Below are positions 1-10,129 of a stretch of DNA of 64,000 nucleotides, one piece after another. The translations under genes and the position numbers were made by a program. The stretch is from positions 87,495,796-87,559,795 of the forward strand of contig OZ020589.1 in the NCBI GenBank assembly GCA_963971535.1, written 5' to 3'. This DNA comes from Notolepis coatsorum. Its lineage: Eukaryota; Chordata; Actinopteri; Aulopiformes; Paralepididae. Position 1 is the stretch's first letter; every line of letters begins with the position of its first letter. The notes beneath the pieces are model-generated. The model had not been told where the DNA came from, searched no databases, and was given only the letters and a program-made list of their open reading frames with translations.

Positions 1-702
1 AAGGAGTAAATAACAGTGATCTGATAGTGCGTTGGGTATCATTTCCACTTCATAATTATCAAATAGTCTCTGTGATGCAAAGACATAATCTATTCTGGAT
101 AGTGTATTATGTCTCGCAGATCGACAAGAGTACTTTCGGGTCGTGGGATTAAGTAACCGCCATAAGTCATTTACACCTGTAATCTTTGACCAATCCTTTA
201 ATGCCTTCGATGAATTATTTTGTTCGCTGGAAAAGGCGAGGTAAGATTTGTCCATCCTTGGGTTCCAGATGGCATTAAAATCCGCTCCTATTATAAATGA
301 GTAATCGGGAATGTCTAACATTGCATTGGTTAATGTAGTGAAGAAATCTTCTTCGTACAAATTTGGGGCGTATACCGCTATCAACGCTATTTTCCTGTTC
401 TTATGTTCAATCTTAGCTATAGTTATCCGACCTTCTACATCAGACCATACTCCCTTTAGTACAATATTCAACTTACGTTTAACGACTATTGCTACACCCC
501 GAGTTCTCGTACCAATAGAGGAGTGACTGATATTATGGTATATGTTGTCCGCTAATTTATCTATGTCTTTCCCTAGAATGTGCGTTTCGCTTAGCAGAGC
601 AATGTCCACATGTTCTTTTTTCATCAGTGTGAGCACGCTTTTGCGTTTGAGTTGGTTATTTATTCCCCCGGTGTTCCATATCATTATATTCAAACTAGCC
701 AT
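1..702 (-). CDS. LINE ORF2, N-terminal AP-type endonuclease domain (partial)
   Basis: The frame is open from the ATG at 702-700, just after an in-frame TAG, to the window edge: 234 codons with no stop. The translation carries the signatures of the exonuclease-endonuclease-phosphatase domain of L1-like LINEs: MIWNTGGINN at the start, ALLSETHILG near residues 35-44, LIAVYAPN near 113, IIGADFNAIWNPR near 143-155, LSRIDYVFAS near 206-215 and SDHCYLL at the edge. In this family the Glu of SETH, the Asp and Asn of ADFNA and the Asp-His of SDH are active-site residues, and all are present. The enzyme nicks target DNA to prime reverse transcription. The intact frame contrasts with the broken ORF1 upstream. 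What is missing is the reverse transcriptase, which would lie left of base 1. Confidence 0.9.
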   Translation of the reverse strand, partial: MASLNIMIWNTGGINNQLKRKSVLTLMKKEHVDIALLSETHILGKDIDKLADNIYHNISHSSIGTRTRGVAIVVKRKLNIVLKGVWSDVEGRITIAKIEHKNRKIALIAVYAPNLYEEDFFTTLTNAMLDIPDYSFIIGADFNAIWNPRMDKSYLAFSSEQNNSSKALKDWSKITGVNDLWRLLNPTTRKYSCRSARHNTLSRIDYVFASQRLFDNYEVEMIPNALSDHCYLLL

Positions 703-1773
703 AGTCTATACATGTTGCATTGTAATTTTTGGTAATGCTTCTAGAGTGCGAGGCAATAATAGATATACATCCCACTAGTGAGGTCCCGTTGAGAGCCGAG
801 CTTAAAAACATACATATATACAAATAAAAATCCCCTACCCTTCCCTCCCACCGAGAGTCGTACAGGATTGTGTTCCATGAACACAACCTTTGCGTATGAC
901 TCCCTCCCTTGCACCACCGGATATCCCAGAATGATCCAATTATCCTTAACATTCCTATGTATACCATAGGATCTAACACTCTAAATTCTACCATAAGTAG
1001 AATGTCGACTGTGGCTTGGCCACTTTCCCGTAAAAAATAAATAAATAAAAATTTAAATGAGATAAAACTAAAAATAAAGACCAAAAATAAGCTTCAATTG
1101 TCATGCCCTAATCACTTACATTTTATATGAACTTGTGTAATTTATAGTAACCCATGAATAATATGAAGGTATTGAACTGAAGAGAGAGCCTCAATAAATC
1201 AGAGAGAGCGGATGAAAAAGAAAAAAAAACAAGTAAAAGGAAGAGAACATTAACTTAGATCTTAAAAGAGCATTGCTATGCTTAAACATCTAAAGTATAA
1301 ATTGGAGAAGTAGTGGAATTATTTCCCATTAATAAAAAACAGTTTTTAAATACGTATATGCAGCATTTCCCCTGACCGGGGTGGGCGATGATCGTTGTGT
1401 AGAGTGATATTTCTGCCGGCCGGCTATGATGGCTCTGTGGTTCTGCATCTAGATAGCTGTTGATTATTCCCCCGAGGGGCTTCTGGTAGAGTGAATGACC
1501 ACGTATTGCTGATATTCCAGAATGTTCCAAATATCAAAGAATGCTTCGATGTTCTAGATTATTCCAATATGTCATTTTTACATTGTTTGAATGTTCCAGT
1601 ATGTTCTGGAGTGTTCCAATCTTGAATCCAATATGTCCGCAATAATATAAACACGTCGGGGAAAGCATTCAAAAACTCTGAGCACGTAGGTCTCTCTGTC
1701 CCAAATCCTCGGTTATTAAAGATTGTACTATATGGTGACCTTGCATAACTGAGATTAAAAGGCCATTTATACA
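703..1773. other. LINE inter-ORF spacer, nothing else recognised
   Basis: This AT-rich stretch lies between the two LINE ORFs. At 1515-1625 there are several imperfect copies of the short words ATGTTCCA and ATGTTCTA. No open frame here resembles a known protein. It may be non-coding LINE sequence or an unrecognised insertion. Confidence 0.4.
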
Positions 1774-2733
1774 CTATTCTGCGTGTTGTGCAGACAAGAA
1801 TTTGGCTGCATCTTCAGGCGAGTTGAGGAGAACCCTTGCTCCTTGTTTATCGACAATGCGAAGTATTGCAGGGTATATTAGTAGGGGTCTGTATTTCTCC
1901 AGGTATAGTTGAGACATCACCGTCTTGAACTTGGCACGCAGTTCCACTACATCACGACAATAATCTTCAAAGCAGTGTATTGGTACCTCCATGTATTTCA
2001 GATTGCCTTTATCTGAAATAACCAATATCAGTATAACCAATATCACTCTGGGCTTAGCGTTATTGCCAATGGAGCGGGTCCCCAATCTGAAGCACTGTTC
2101 CACCTCTGGTACATTAGGAAGGATCTCTGTTCCCAAGATTTTCTGTAATTCTGTGGCAAACTCTTCAGGGTTTGCACATCTCACTGATTCGTCCAGACCG
2201 ACAATACGAATATTCAGCTTGCGTTTTTGATATTCCATCTAGAATATTTTGGCTTTCTGTTCTTCATTGATTCGCTTAAGCTCCAACGTTATTTAGCTGA
2301 GCTCCGTATTGATTTCTTTGTAGTTCCCCTTCATCTCAGCAGTTAGGTTAACATTGTTAACCTCTACTTCATTGTAGATGCGAGTGAAATTGTTTTCGTG
2401 GGCTTCCATTACTTTTTCCAGAGCCTCGGTGCGTTTAATCTGTGCGTCGGCGTCCGCTCTCAGCGCATCAATTTTGCCTTCAATAGATTCTTTAATATCA
2501 TCTACTTTTTGAGTTATTATGCTAGTTATTGTCTTCCCCATTTCCTCCATTTTCCGGATGATATGTTCGGTATCTGCGGAGGTGTTTGATGGGGTTGGAC
2601 TTGAAGCGGCCACTGTCAAGTCTATATTTCCTGCTGTCCGCTGTACGAATCCTGATTCCTGCGGCGGGACCTCTACGACTGTTTTTGGACTCGTTGTGGC
2701 TTTCTTTGGTGACATCTCGATTATTTTGGTCAA
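1774..2733 (-). pseudogene. L1-type ORF1 (RNA-binding chaperone), broken by two stops
   Basis: One frame runs from ATG 2733 to the stop at 1774 but is cut by TAA at 2295-2293 and TAG about 50 nt later. Before the stops, residues about 45-146 form a charged coiled coil (heptad-like stretches such as IIRKMEEMGKTI and KIDALRADADAQIKRTEALE). After the stops, RKLNIRIVGL is the start of the RRM-like domain of L1 ORF1p, and ARVLLNSPEDAAKFLS matches its C-terminal domain. In the family this protein trimerises through the coiled coil and coats LINE RNA. The run VILVILILVI inside the second half looks like a local duplication. With two stops the copy cannot make full-length protein unless they are read through. 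Confidence 0.8.
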
Positions 2734-2900
2734 TATAGTTAGTTGATAGTCTCAGTTGATATATGCGTCAAGTTTTAAACGCATTAATGGTTTATAAATA
2801 TGTTTTTAAAACGAAAAAAAAAATAACGGGTGAGCAGCTGTGTCACATGCGACCTACTCCATTCTAACGCTAAACGGGAAGTCCGGTACATGCATTCTGT

Positions 2901-2960
2901 AACTAACCCTAACCGTATCCCTAACCATAACCTAATCATAACCATTACCATAAGCATAAC
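2901..2960. repeat. Degenerate telomere-like CCCTAA repeat
   Basis: About 60 bp built of TAACCC-like hexamers: AACTAACCCTAACCG, then TATCCCTAACCATAACC, then variants ATCATAACC and ATTACCATAA. Two units match the vertebrate telomere repeat exactly; the rest are one or two changes away. It is too short and diverged to be a telomere. It could be an old interstitial telomeric repeat or a simple-sequence coincidence. Confidence 0.5.
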
Positions 2961-3759
2961 GTAATTTGTGTTATGGGGACACCCAAATTTGTCCCCATAA
3001 TGCGTTTGGTACCCATTGCGTGAGTGTGTAAACAGGTCAGTGCCCCCTGTAGTATAGAAATACAAGTGCACACACACACACAACACAGAGCAGCGAGGTG
3101 GTGTGCTGTCAACATCGGGATGCAGGCCAAAACATCCGTGGCGTCTTAATGTGAAGTAGTGGACTGAGAGAATGAACTGCAGATAGTCAGCGCTTTATTC
3201 CTTTAGAATCCATGGTTTCCTTTCAATGCACCGCAAAACCCACCAGAACACACGCTCACAGCCCGTGTTAAAGGACCACCGGAGGGAGAGGCATCGACTG
3301 CGGACGATCAATGCTCTATTTGTAATATACGTCAGTCTCTCCTGATGAAAGCATTTATCAAACAGTGGAGTCATTGCTGTATAAACCGCCCCCTGAAATG
3401 GGGGGGGGGGGGGGGGGGGGACCGTGCATCTCAGAATCAATGAGCCGGGCGACGTTCGGCCATAATCACCCCAGGAGAATCGATTTAACACATCATAATG
3501 GGGGTGGGGGAGGGGAGTTTTGGGCTTGGCACAAAACACTGAGCCAGCAAAATGTTTGTGTTCTTCATTACTGGACTGTGTTTGGAGATGAGTGCGTATC
3601 TAGAACTAATGAAAAGGATAATAGATGGATGGATAGATAGTTAGATATATACTGTAGACAGATGGATACTATAGACTAGAGAGACACAAGACCAAATGTC
3701 TCTCTCTCTCTCTCTCTCTCTCTGAGCCTGTGTGAAAAACACCTGAGGTACTAGCTGCA
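2961..3759. other. Intergenic low-complexity region with poly-G and (CT)n
   Basis: The stretch holds a run of 21 G at 3400-3420, a second G-rich run near 3500-3520 and a (CT)n tract at 3699-3723. Short open frames on both strands here owe their length to these tracts. No conserved protein or RNA is visible. Confidence 0.5.
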
Positions 3760-4170
3760 GTGAAGTGTTGTTTTTAGCGCCTCCTGGTCAATACAGGACG
3801 GCTGCTAGCCATTCCCAGCTGCCCTCTGTCTATATGTAGCCTCAGCGCTAGCACTCTGGCTGCTCCTGCTAGCATCAGCATCATTTCCCCAGGATTCATC
3901 CCGCCTGCTCCGAGCCCATGGTTCCTTCAGAAGTCGCTGCTCGGCTGCCGCGCTCTTATTGGTTTTTAACGAGCGCTGCCTCGCCTCCCATTGGCCCTGG
4001 GGACATATTGCAGAGTAGCGTGCCGCCCGATTGGATGAAAAGGGGAATTGTGTTTCTCTTCTACACCTCCTCTTCTCCCACAACGCGCCCTGGGGATCCT
4101 GCGGACCTGACAGTGCCGATCTCCTCTGACCTTGATCTCGCTCACTCTGGTCTCAAAGTCTATACATGTG
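3760..4170. promoter_or_regulatory. CpG-rich segment with three CCAAT boxes, possible host promoter
   Basis: The segment is GC- and CpG-richer than its surroundings and carries three ATTGG motifs (CCAAT on the minus strand) at 3958-3962, 3990-3994 and 4030-4034, spaced 32 and 40 bp. Regularly spaced CCAAT boxes are typical NF-Y sites in vertebrate promoters. No TATA box or adjacent coding exon could be identified, so the promoter role is inferred. It could equally be the 5' region of an unrecognised transposon. Confidence 0.35.
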
Positions 4171-4181
4171 TGCATCATCTC

Positions 4182-4420
4182 ACAGAGAGAGTGAGAGGGG
4201 GATAGAGAGAGAGAGGGGGAGAGAGAGAGGGGGAGAGAGAGAGAGAGAGAGAGAGCAGGGGAGGAATAGATAGAAAGAGAGCGAGAGAGAGGGGGGAGAG
4301 AGAGAGGGAGAGAGGAGAGAGGGGGGGAGAGAGAGAGATAGGGGAAGATAGAAAGAGAGAGAGAGAGCAGGGGAGGAAGAGATAGAAAGAGAGAGAGCAA
4401 GAGAGAGAGGGAGAGAGAAC
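4182..4420. repeat. (GA)n-rich imperfect microsatellite
   Basis: About 240 bp of GA/GGGGA repeats with scattered substitutions. Open frames across it encode only Leu-Ser-rich low-complexity sequence and are not genes. Confidence 0.95.
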
Positions 4421-4891
4421 AAAGTCACTTTGTTGCGACTGCTGCCTTAATGATGGAACCTTCAGGTTTAGTTACAAAGCTGATCTTTTTTCCAGCTTTT
4501 TCTAGATGTATTTGTGCTACTTGTAGCTCTTTATTCTCAAAGCCTGCATTGCTCTCCCCCGTTTTCAAACCCGAACGCAGTTTGTGCTCACTAATGGAAA
4601 ATAAATATGTATGTTTTTATGTAATTGCTTCATTAATATGTATGGCCATGGTCATGGATTGACCCACCCACATTCATGCTGCCGATAAGGACTTGTGGTG
4701 TTTGAGGCGTGCCGGTAACGACAGCCAATAATGACCCTGAGGCTGGTGCCAGACTCTGCAGACCCACACTCTCTTGTGTGGCTTGGTCCAAATAAAAGCC
4801 ATCGTCAGACAGACCATCACGGATGTCAGGTAGGACTGTCCTCCACTCAAGAAATACTTAGAGTCGAGGACACTGTTGACAAATTTAGACA
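4421..4891. other. No recognised feature
   Basis: Ordinary complex sequence with several short open frames that lack any recognisable domain. It is one of the few stretches here without obvious transposon ends, so it may be unique host intergenic or intronic DNA. Confidence 0.4.
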
Positions 4892-5155
4892 CATCTGTAA
4901 ATGGTAAATTTATATAGCAGCTTTTATCCAAAGCGCTTTACAATTAGTTGCTCACATTTTACCCATTCACTCACACATTCACAGAACGACGGCAGAGGCA
5001 ACCATGCAAGGTGCCAACCCGCTCATCGGGAGCAATTAGGGGTTAATAGTGTTGCTCAAGGACACGTCGACGAGCCCGGGAGGAGTGGGAATCAAACCGG
5101 GAATCTCCGGATTACCAGACGACTGCTCTACCTCCCAAGCCAATGTCGCCTCTAA
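4892..5155 (+). repeat. Dispersed teleost repeat, copy 1 (CAAAGCGCTTTACA type)
   Basis: It begins GTAAATGGTAAATTTATATA, continues through CCAAAGCGCTTTACAATTA and a (TCACTCACACATTCA) stretch, then GTGCCAACCCGCTCATCGGG and the GGGAATCAAACCGGGAATC block, ending in the CTACCTCCCAAGCCAATGTC block. The same blocks recur in the same order at 22990-23847. I know the pattern as a very common interspersed fish repeat but cannot name its superfamily safely. It has no coding capacity. Confidence 0.75.
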
Positions 5156-5610
5156 ATCTGTGAAATCTGACTTTCCCATGAGCCCCCACTTTCTATCTCT
5201 TACAATCAGACATGTGCCGGTCATTTTCCAGGAAATATCTCATTGGGTATGAAATGAAACTTGCCTAATAATCGATGTCTTGGTCGACTAAGACCAAATC
5301 AAGCAATTAATCCACTATGATGAGGCAGCCCTACCGCAATATATCAGTGTTATACCTTGGTATAATTACAGTAAACAAATTAAATGATTTCTGAAACAAC
5401 AGCCTAATTATCATGATAAGATCACATTTCCAGTAAAGCCAGTCACTTCCCTTTTTGCCATTGAGTTCCCGCTCTCCAGCTTGGGATTTGCTTCGATAAT
5501 GAGGAGAGGGTGAACAGCCATGGCTAACCGTGAACATGGGAGTTATTTTTGTTGATAAAACAGGTTTTGTTTTGAAAAGCTCTATTCTATTTAAATCTTT
5601 CCAAAATGTT
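5156..5610. other. No recognised feature
   Basis: AT-rich sequence with no clear repeat ends, tandem repeats or conserved reading frame. Confidence 0.4.
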
Positions 5611-6036
5611 CTTATGTACCCCAGTTGCTATTGCATGTACATGTGTTTTATTACACATATATGTACATACATACCAACTATTCGCCTGTTTTATTCTCCA
5701 CCCATCGATCATCCATAGCAACACTATTATCACTGACATCCAAGAAGGGGGATCCCCCCTTGAAGGGCCCTTCTAAGGTTTCTCTCCTCCACATCGCCTG
5801 TGGTGCTTTTTTCCTATTGCTAGGTTTTTAGTGAGTTTTTCCTTACCTTCACTGGGGTATGTCTGGGAGTGTTGCATTTATTTATGTTACATTTATTTTA
5901 CATTTATTTTGGATTTCATGGTGGGTTTTTGTTCTTAATTTATTGTGATGTTTCTTCTTGACTTGTTTAAAGAATACTTGTCCAACCCATGGGGACATTA
6001 CCTTGTGATTTCGAGCTTTACAAATAAATTTGATGT
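5611..6036 (+). mobile_element. 3' end of a non-LTR retrotransposon (copy 1)
   Basis: The blocks GTTGCTATTGCATG, GATCCCCCCTTGAAGG, AAGGTTTCTCTCCTCCACA, TTAGTGAGTTTTTCCTTACC and CCCATGGGGACATTA match the stretch 48553-48976 in order, and part of it occurs inverted at 11343-11421. It ends in an AATAAATTTGATGTG tail that is an eroded version of the (ATTTG)n tail seen at 48960-48976. A 3' end repeated with a short tandem tail and no matching 5' end is typical of 5'-truncated LINEs. The clade is probably CR1/L2-like. Confidence 0.65.
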
Positions 6037-6296
6037 GACTTAATTTGTCTCATAATGCCGTCAGCAGAACTCCTGTAGATCCCAGCTGGTGGCACACAAA
6101 ATATTGATGGAATGAAGTGTTGTTCATTCTCAATCGGCCTCAACATGTAGTCCTGCCCAGGTGTGGACATTCTGCATTAAATATATTGATGTGAAAGTCC
6201 TCCTCGTAGTGCTTTTAATTAAAAAGAAAACACCCTGGGACAGGGACGCGGGAAGTCCGCGGGAAGTGGGGGTGCTGAGATATAGATTGTTTTTGA

Positions 6297-6327
<31 letters not shown>

Positions 6328-7019
6328 ATTTTTTTTTTATAAAATATATATATTATATAATTATACTTGTAGTTGTATTGTCTGCGAGACATCGCCACCA
6401 CGCAACACGTCAAAATGCTCGCTATCTGCAAACAGCTCCACTGTCTGTGTGTATACTCTGCTTTGGTCAAATCAGCGTGGGTGGGGCCTGAGAGTGCTGG
6501 GGCTGACGTTCTGCAGATGGATACTATTGAGTCAGAGGCTAGAGCGATAGTTCAACAGGGTCTGAAACGTGTTATGAGGGGGTGCTGAGATAAGTGATAT
6601 AATAATGACGTCATAGGTTTACCACTCTGGTAAACCAACACTCTCGTTCACTAGAGGAGACCACGGCCCAACTCCACGCTCTCACGCTCAGCTCTGCGGA
6701 GCGTGCGAGACAAACAATGTAACCGCTTTGATGCACACATCACAGCCCAGCTTACCCCACCTGTTGCGCCCTCACTCTGCAATTCGTTCCCCGCATACAT
6801 GATCACCGACATGCAAAAGGTCTTCGACCACCCTCCCGGGGGCTCGGATAGTTCTGCTGGCTTGTTCACGCCATGGAAACCGCAGATATATTCCTTTACT
6901 GCGAATTCAGCGTCCCAAAACTATTCCAGGCTGCGTCTATTTTTTTTACCAACGGATTTCCAGTTAAGCGTTGACGCTCCCAGGCCGCGTCTATTCGAAT
7001 CCCAACCGGTTCATGCGTC
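6037..7019. other. Mixed repeat-derived sequence
   Basis: At 6300-6362 there is an A/T-rich tract. It is followed at 6363-6450 by a segment (ACTTGTAGTTGTATT...CTGCGAGACATCGCCACC) that recurs inside the hAT elements at 20780-20870, 40380-40440 and, inverted, 38400-38500. The phrase GGGGGTGCTGAGATA occurs at both 6269 and 6579 in the same orientation. At 6618-6636 GTTTACCACTCTGGTAAAC is a small dyad. This is probably an old transposon without recognisable ends. Confidence 0.4.
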
Positions 7020-7175
7020 GGCTACACGCTGTTAATAACACTGCATTATCGAGACAGCGCCCCTATGAGGATCTGGCAATGAATTCCAAGAGTATGGTAA
7101 ATCTGCAATGTCGCTCCGCTCTGTGACATTGAGTAGCCTCGGTTACAATGGAATAAAAGCCAAAACAACCTTGCA
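7020..7175 (-). mobile_element. piggyBac-type element fragment
   Basis: Read on the minus strand, the segment follows the internal sequence of the piggyBac-type element at 24810-24955: TTTTGGCTTTTATTCCATT, TACTCAATGTCAC, ACTCTTGGAATTC, then GGGGCGCTGTCTCGATAATG. A third related copy is in the element at 10130-11080. No terminal repeat is left here, so this is a relic. Confidence 0.65.
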
Positions 7176-7260
7176 GTTGCAGTTACACTCCCCGCCAGCA
7201 GGGGGTGCTGCAGCCCCCGCCGCACCCCTACTTGCTGCGTCCCTGCCCTGGGACAGAATC

Positions 7261-8452
7261 TCAACTGACACTGGCACTATGGGAACCTGGGCTGACACTG
7301 GCACTATGGGAACCTGGGCTGGGGGTTTGTTCTGCTGTCACTGGGCCTATAGGAACCTGGCCTTTTTTTGCTGACACTGGGCCTATAGGAACCTGGGCTT
7401 GTTTTGCTGACACTGGGCCTATAGGAACCTGGGCTTGTTTTGCTGACACTGGCACTATAGGAACCTGGGCTTGTTTTGCTGACACTGGGCCTATAGGAAC
7501 CTGGGCTTGTTTTGCTGACACTGGCACTATAAGAACCTGGGCTTGTTTTGCTGACACTGGCACTATAGGAACCTGGGCTTATTCTGCTGACACTGGCACT
7601 ATAGGAACCTGGGCTTGTTCTGCTGACAGTGGGACTATAGGAACCTGGGCTTGTTTTGCTGACACTGGCACTATAGGAACCTGGGCTTATTCTGCTGACA
7701 CTGGCACTATAGGAACCTGGGCTTATTCTGCTGACACTGGCACTATAGGAACCTGGGCTTGTTCTGCTGACACTGGGCCTATAGGAACCTGGGCTTGTTT
7801 TGCTGACACTGGCACTATAAGAACCTGGGCTTGTTTTGCTGACACTGGCACTATAGGAACCTGGGCTTATTCTGCTGACACTGGCACTATAGGAACCTGG
7901 GCTTGTTCTGCTGACAGTGGGACTATAGGAACCTGGGCTGGGGGCTTGTTTTGCTGACAGTGGGACTATAGGAACCTGGGCTTGTTTTTCTGAGTGGGAC
8001 TATAGGAACCTGGGCTGGGGGCTTGTTCTGCTGACAGTGGGCCTATAGGAACCTGGGCTGGGGGCTTGTTCTGCTGACACTGGGACTATAGGAACCTGGG
8101 CTTGTTTTGCTGAAACTGCGACTATAGGAACCTGGGCTTGTTTTGCTGACACTGGCACTATAGGAACCTGGGCTTGTTTTGCTGACACTGGGACTATAGG
8201 AACCTGGGCTTGTTCTGCTGACACTGGGACTATAGGAACTTGGGCTGGGGGCTTGTTTTGCTGACAGTGGGACTATATGAACCTGGGCTTGTTTTGCTGA
8301 GTGGGACTATAGGAACCTGGGCTGGGGGCTTGTTCTGCTGACACTGGGCCTATAGGAACCTGGGCTGGGGGCTTGTTCTGCTGACATTGGGACTATAGGA
8401 ACCTGGGCCGGGGCTTGTTCTGCTGACACTGGGACTATAGGAACCTGGGCTA
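7261..8452. repeat. 36-bp minisatellite, about 30 copies
   Basis: Tandem copies of a unit like CTGACACTGGCACTATAGG + AACCTGGGCTTGTTTTG. Most units are 36 bp; some carry a GGGGGCTTG expansion or a short deletion in the right part of the array. Because 36 is a multiple of three, long open frames with a 12-residue period (ADTGTIGTWACF) appear in the left part on the plus strand and in shorter pieces on the minus strand. The even repeat structure and silent variant types suggest expansion by unequal exchange and not protein selection. The array begins immediately after a piggyBac fragment. Confidence 0.95.
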
Positions 8453-8783
8453 AGGGATTTTCTTTCAGAGATGACATGGTCGGGCTTGACCTGCACACTT
8501 CCGTCAGCGGCTAACTGTCCTTCTCCGGTGACAGTGACATTTACTAGCACGAGGGGAGGGGCCGTGGGGAGGGGGGCATGGGGACTGAGCGGGCTGCGGG
8601 GGGCAGTGACTCTACACACAGGCTGATAGACCGACTCATCTTTACAACCAACAGACATTCTATTCTATATAGCTCTATATTTGAGGCTGGTATCATGATA
8701 TCATGATATTCAGAAGCCCTTTTTTGATATTGATATTTATGTTTTACAATATCTGCAGATAATGTCAGATAATCCAATCGAGG
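8453..8783. other. Complex sequence after the minisatellite, open on the minus strand
   Basis: From 8658 down to the minisatellite the minus strand is open for about 68 codons of non-repetitive sequence (beginning MSVGCKDESVYQ, later LVLVNVTVTGEGQL). I recognise no family. A 41-bp block at 8623-8663 recurs with one change at 14103-14143. It could be a piece of a host exon interrupted by repeats, or part of an older transposon; the evidence does not decide. Confidence 0.3.
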
Positions 8784-8898
8784 TTTATCACATTGGTCCT
8801 GCCTGGTTATGGGATGTTTATCACATTGGTCCTGCCTGGTTATGGGATGTTTATCACATTGGTCCTGCCTGGTTATGGGATGTTTATCACATTGGTCC
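8784..8898. repeat. 33-bp tandem repeat, about 3.5 copies
   Basis: The unit TTTATCACATTGGTCCTGCC + TGGTTATGGGATG is repeated with almost no divergence, which suggests recent expansion. It gives an 11-residue periodic open frame on the minus strand that is not a gene. Confidence 0.95.
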
Positions 8899-8958
8899 CA
8901 ACGCTCATTGAAAGCTCTCAATGTCCTCTTCAAAATGGTGTCTAGAAAACTACAATTC

Positions 8959-9777
8959 GGCGGCTAAGTGGCGCAGTGGGCAAGGCGCTCGCCACTAGTG
9001 CAGGAGATGCTGGGTTAGAGCCCAGCTCTCGGCATTGCTTCCAGCTTGGCTGGTCGTTCATACTAACACAATTGGCAGTGTTAGGGGTGGGAACCTGGTA
9101 GGGCTGCACGATTAATCGATTTTAAATCGAAATCGCGATTTGGAATGATGCAATTATCAAATCACAAGAAAAAATTTAAATCGCAATAATCTTTTTTTTC
9201 TTTTTCTTTTTTTTATTTGTTTAACCAGGAAGTCCCATTGAGATACAAGATCGGTTTGGGAGAGGGAGGTAAGGGGTTTTAGATTGTGTGTTGTGAAGTT
9301 TAGACTTCAGAGAGGGAGAGTAAAGTACAAAAAAAAGGTACCGTTGGGTACCGGTATCGATTCCCAGGTAAAAAGAAACATTTTCAGGCTCTGTGTCCCG
9401 AAAAGACCCACCGCGTAGGCCAGATGCAAGCCGCATTTTACAATAAACCTGGTGGGTGGGGATTGGACGTTGTGGACAGCGACTCCTACAGGTCGGTTGG
9501 TGCGCCTGCACAGCAGAATCAGGAAGCAACGGGGGCGGCGTGACCCTCCCACGCAGACCCTCGCCGCTGAGAGATCGCGCTGTGCAGGTGAAAAGATGCG
9601 ACGGCTGCCTCCTTGTGTACCGGAGGGGACACGTGATGCAAGGCTTCGTCCACATTGCAGCCGGCCTGTGGGAGGCATGGCCTAACAGCGTTCGAGACAG
9701 GGGAGGGTAGAATTGGACAATACGAAATTGGGATGGGAGAAAAATTGAAAATGGGAGAAAAAGTAGATAAAAAAATA
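8959..9777 (+). mobile_element. tRNA-headed SINE, copy 1, split by an insertion
   Basis: The head CGGCTAAGTGGCGCAGTGGG carries a box-A-like TGGCGCAGTGG and GGGTTAGAGCCC stands where box B would be. The body (GTTGTGGACAGCGACTCCTA, AGGTGAAAAGATGCGACGGC, GGGGACACGTGATGCAAGGC) matches the copies at 26049-26515 and 54990-55457. The 8-bp duplication TACAATTC flanks it at 8951-8958 and 9778-9785. It is interrupted at 9099-9444. It would be transcribed by RNA polymerase III and mobilised by a LINE; it is not a functional tRNA gene. Confidence 0.85.
9099..9444. mobile_element. hAT-like insertion inside the SINE, right end lost
   Basis: It begins TAGGGCTGCACGATTAATCG, a terminal sequence common to fish hAT-type MITEs, and interrupts the SINE exactly between GAACCTGG (9091-9098) and AAACCTGG (9445-9452), a 7-of-8 match to a target duplication. 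The mirror end is not visible. Inside are a T-rich LINE-like piece (GTTTAACCAGGAAGTCCCAT) and a GGTACCGTTGGGTACCGG fragment also found near 14015. Confidence 0.6.
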
Positions 9778-9785
9778 TACAATTC

Positions 9786-10129
9786 CCATCGGTCAATCTT
9801 TCAAAATGGCTGACTTTCGCGATCAAAACAGCACAAAAACTAATACTAAAATTGCACTAATAATGTATTGATGATAATATACATTATAACTGCTGTTGTG
9901 ACATGGTTATGATGTTTATACTTGATACGTTTGAGATTTTTTATTTTATTTTGTCAGACAATCTGGAGATGTCGATTTGTGACGTGATGTCATTTGCGGT
10001 CCGCCGACGGACCGCACAGGCGGAAGAGGTTAAAGCCTATGTTTTACCCTGTAGCACTTTCAGATTTGGTTCCAAATGTAAAGTGCACTACAAATTAAAT
10101 GTATTATTATTATTATTGGTCCTGCCTAA
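9786..10129. other. Spacer with an L2-like LINE tail
   Basis: At about 10046-10118 GTAGCACTTTCAGATTTGG, AAAGTGCACTACAAATTAAA and a (TTA)n run resemble the 3' end of fish L2 LINEs; a similar tail lies at 53036-53111. At 9995-10018 GCGGTCCGCCGACGGACCGC is a short perfect-armed hairpin. Nothing else is recognised. Confidence 0.5.

Larger units (their letters stand above)
1..2750 (-). mobile_element. L1-type LINE, truncated by the window edge
   Basis: Read on the minus strand, a coiled-coil ORF1 (2733-1774) is followed by an ORF2 endonuclease (702-1). This order is that of L1-superfamily non-LTR retrotransposons. The ORF1-ORF2 spacer of about 1.07 kb is long for L1 and may hold an insertion that I do not recognise. 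ORF1 has two in-frame stops while the visible part of ORF2 is open, so the copy is decayed. The reverse transcriptase and 3' tail lie outside the window. Confidence 0.85.

Noticed and set aside
7205..7957. 250-residue open frame with 12-residue repeats (ADTGTIGTWACF)
   Set aside because: It is the 36-bp minisatellite read in frame. Length divisible by three keeps all frames open; no start context, domain or flanking exon supports a protein.
7261..8452. CRISPR-like array
   Set aside because: Units are contiguous with no unique spacers, and the genome is a vertebrate. It is a minisatellite.
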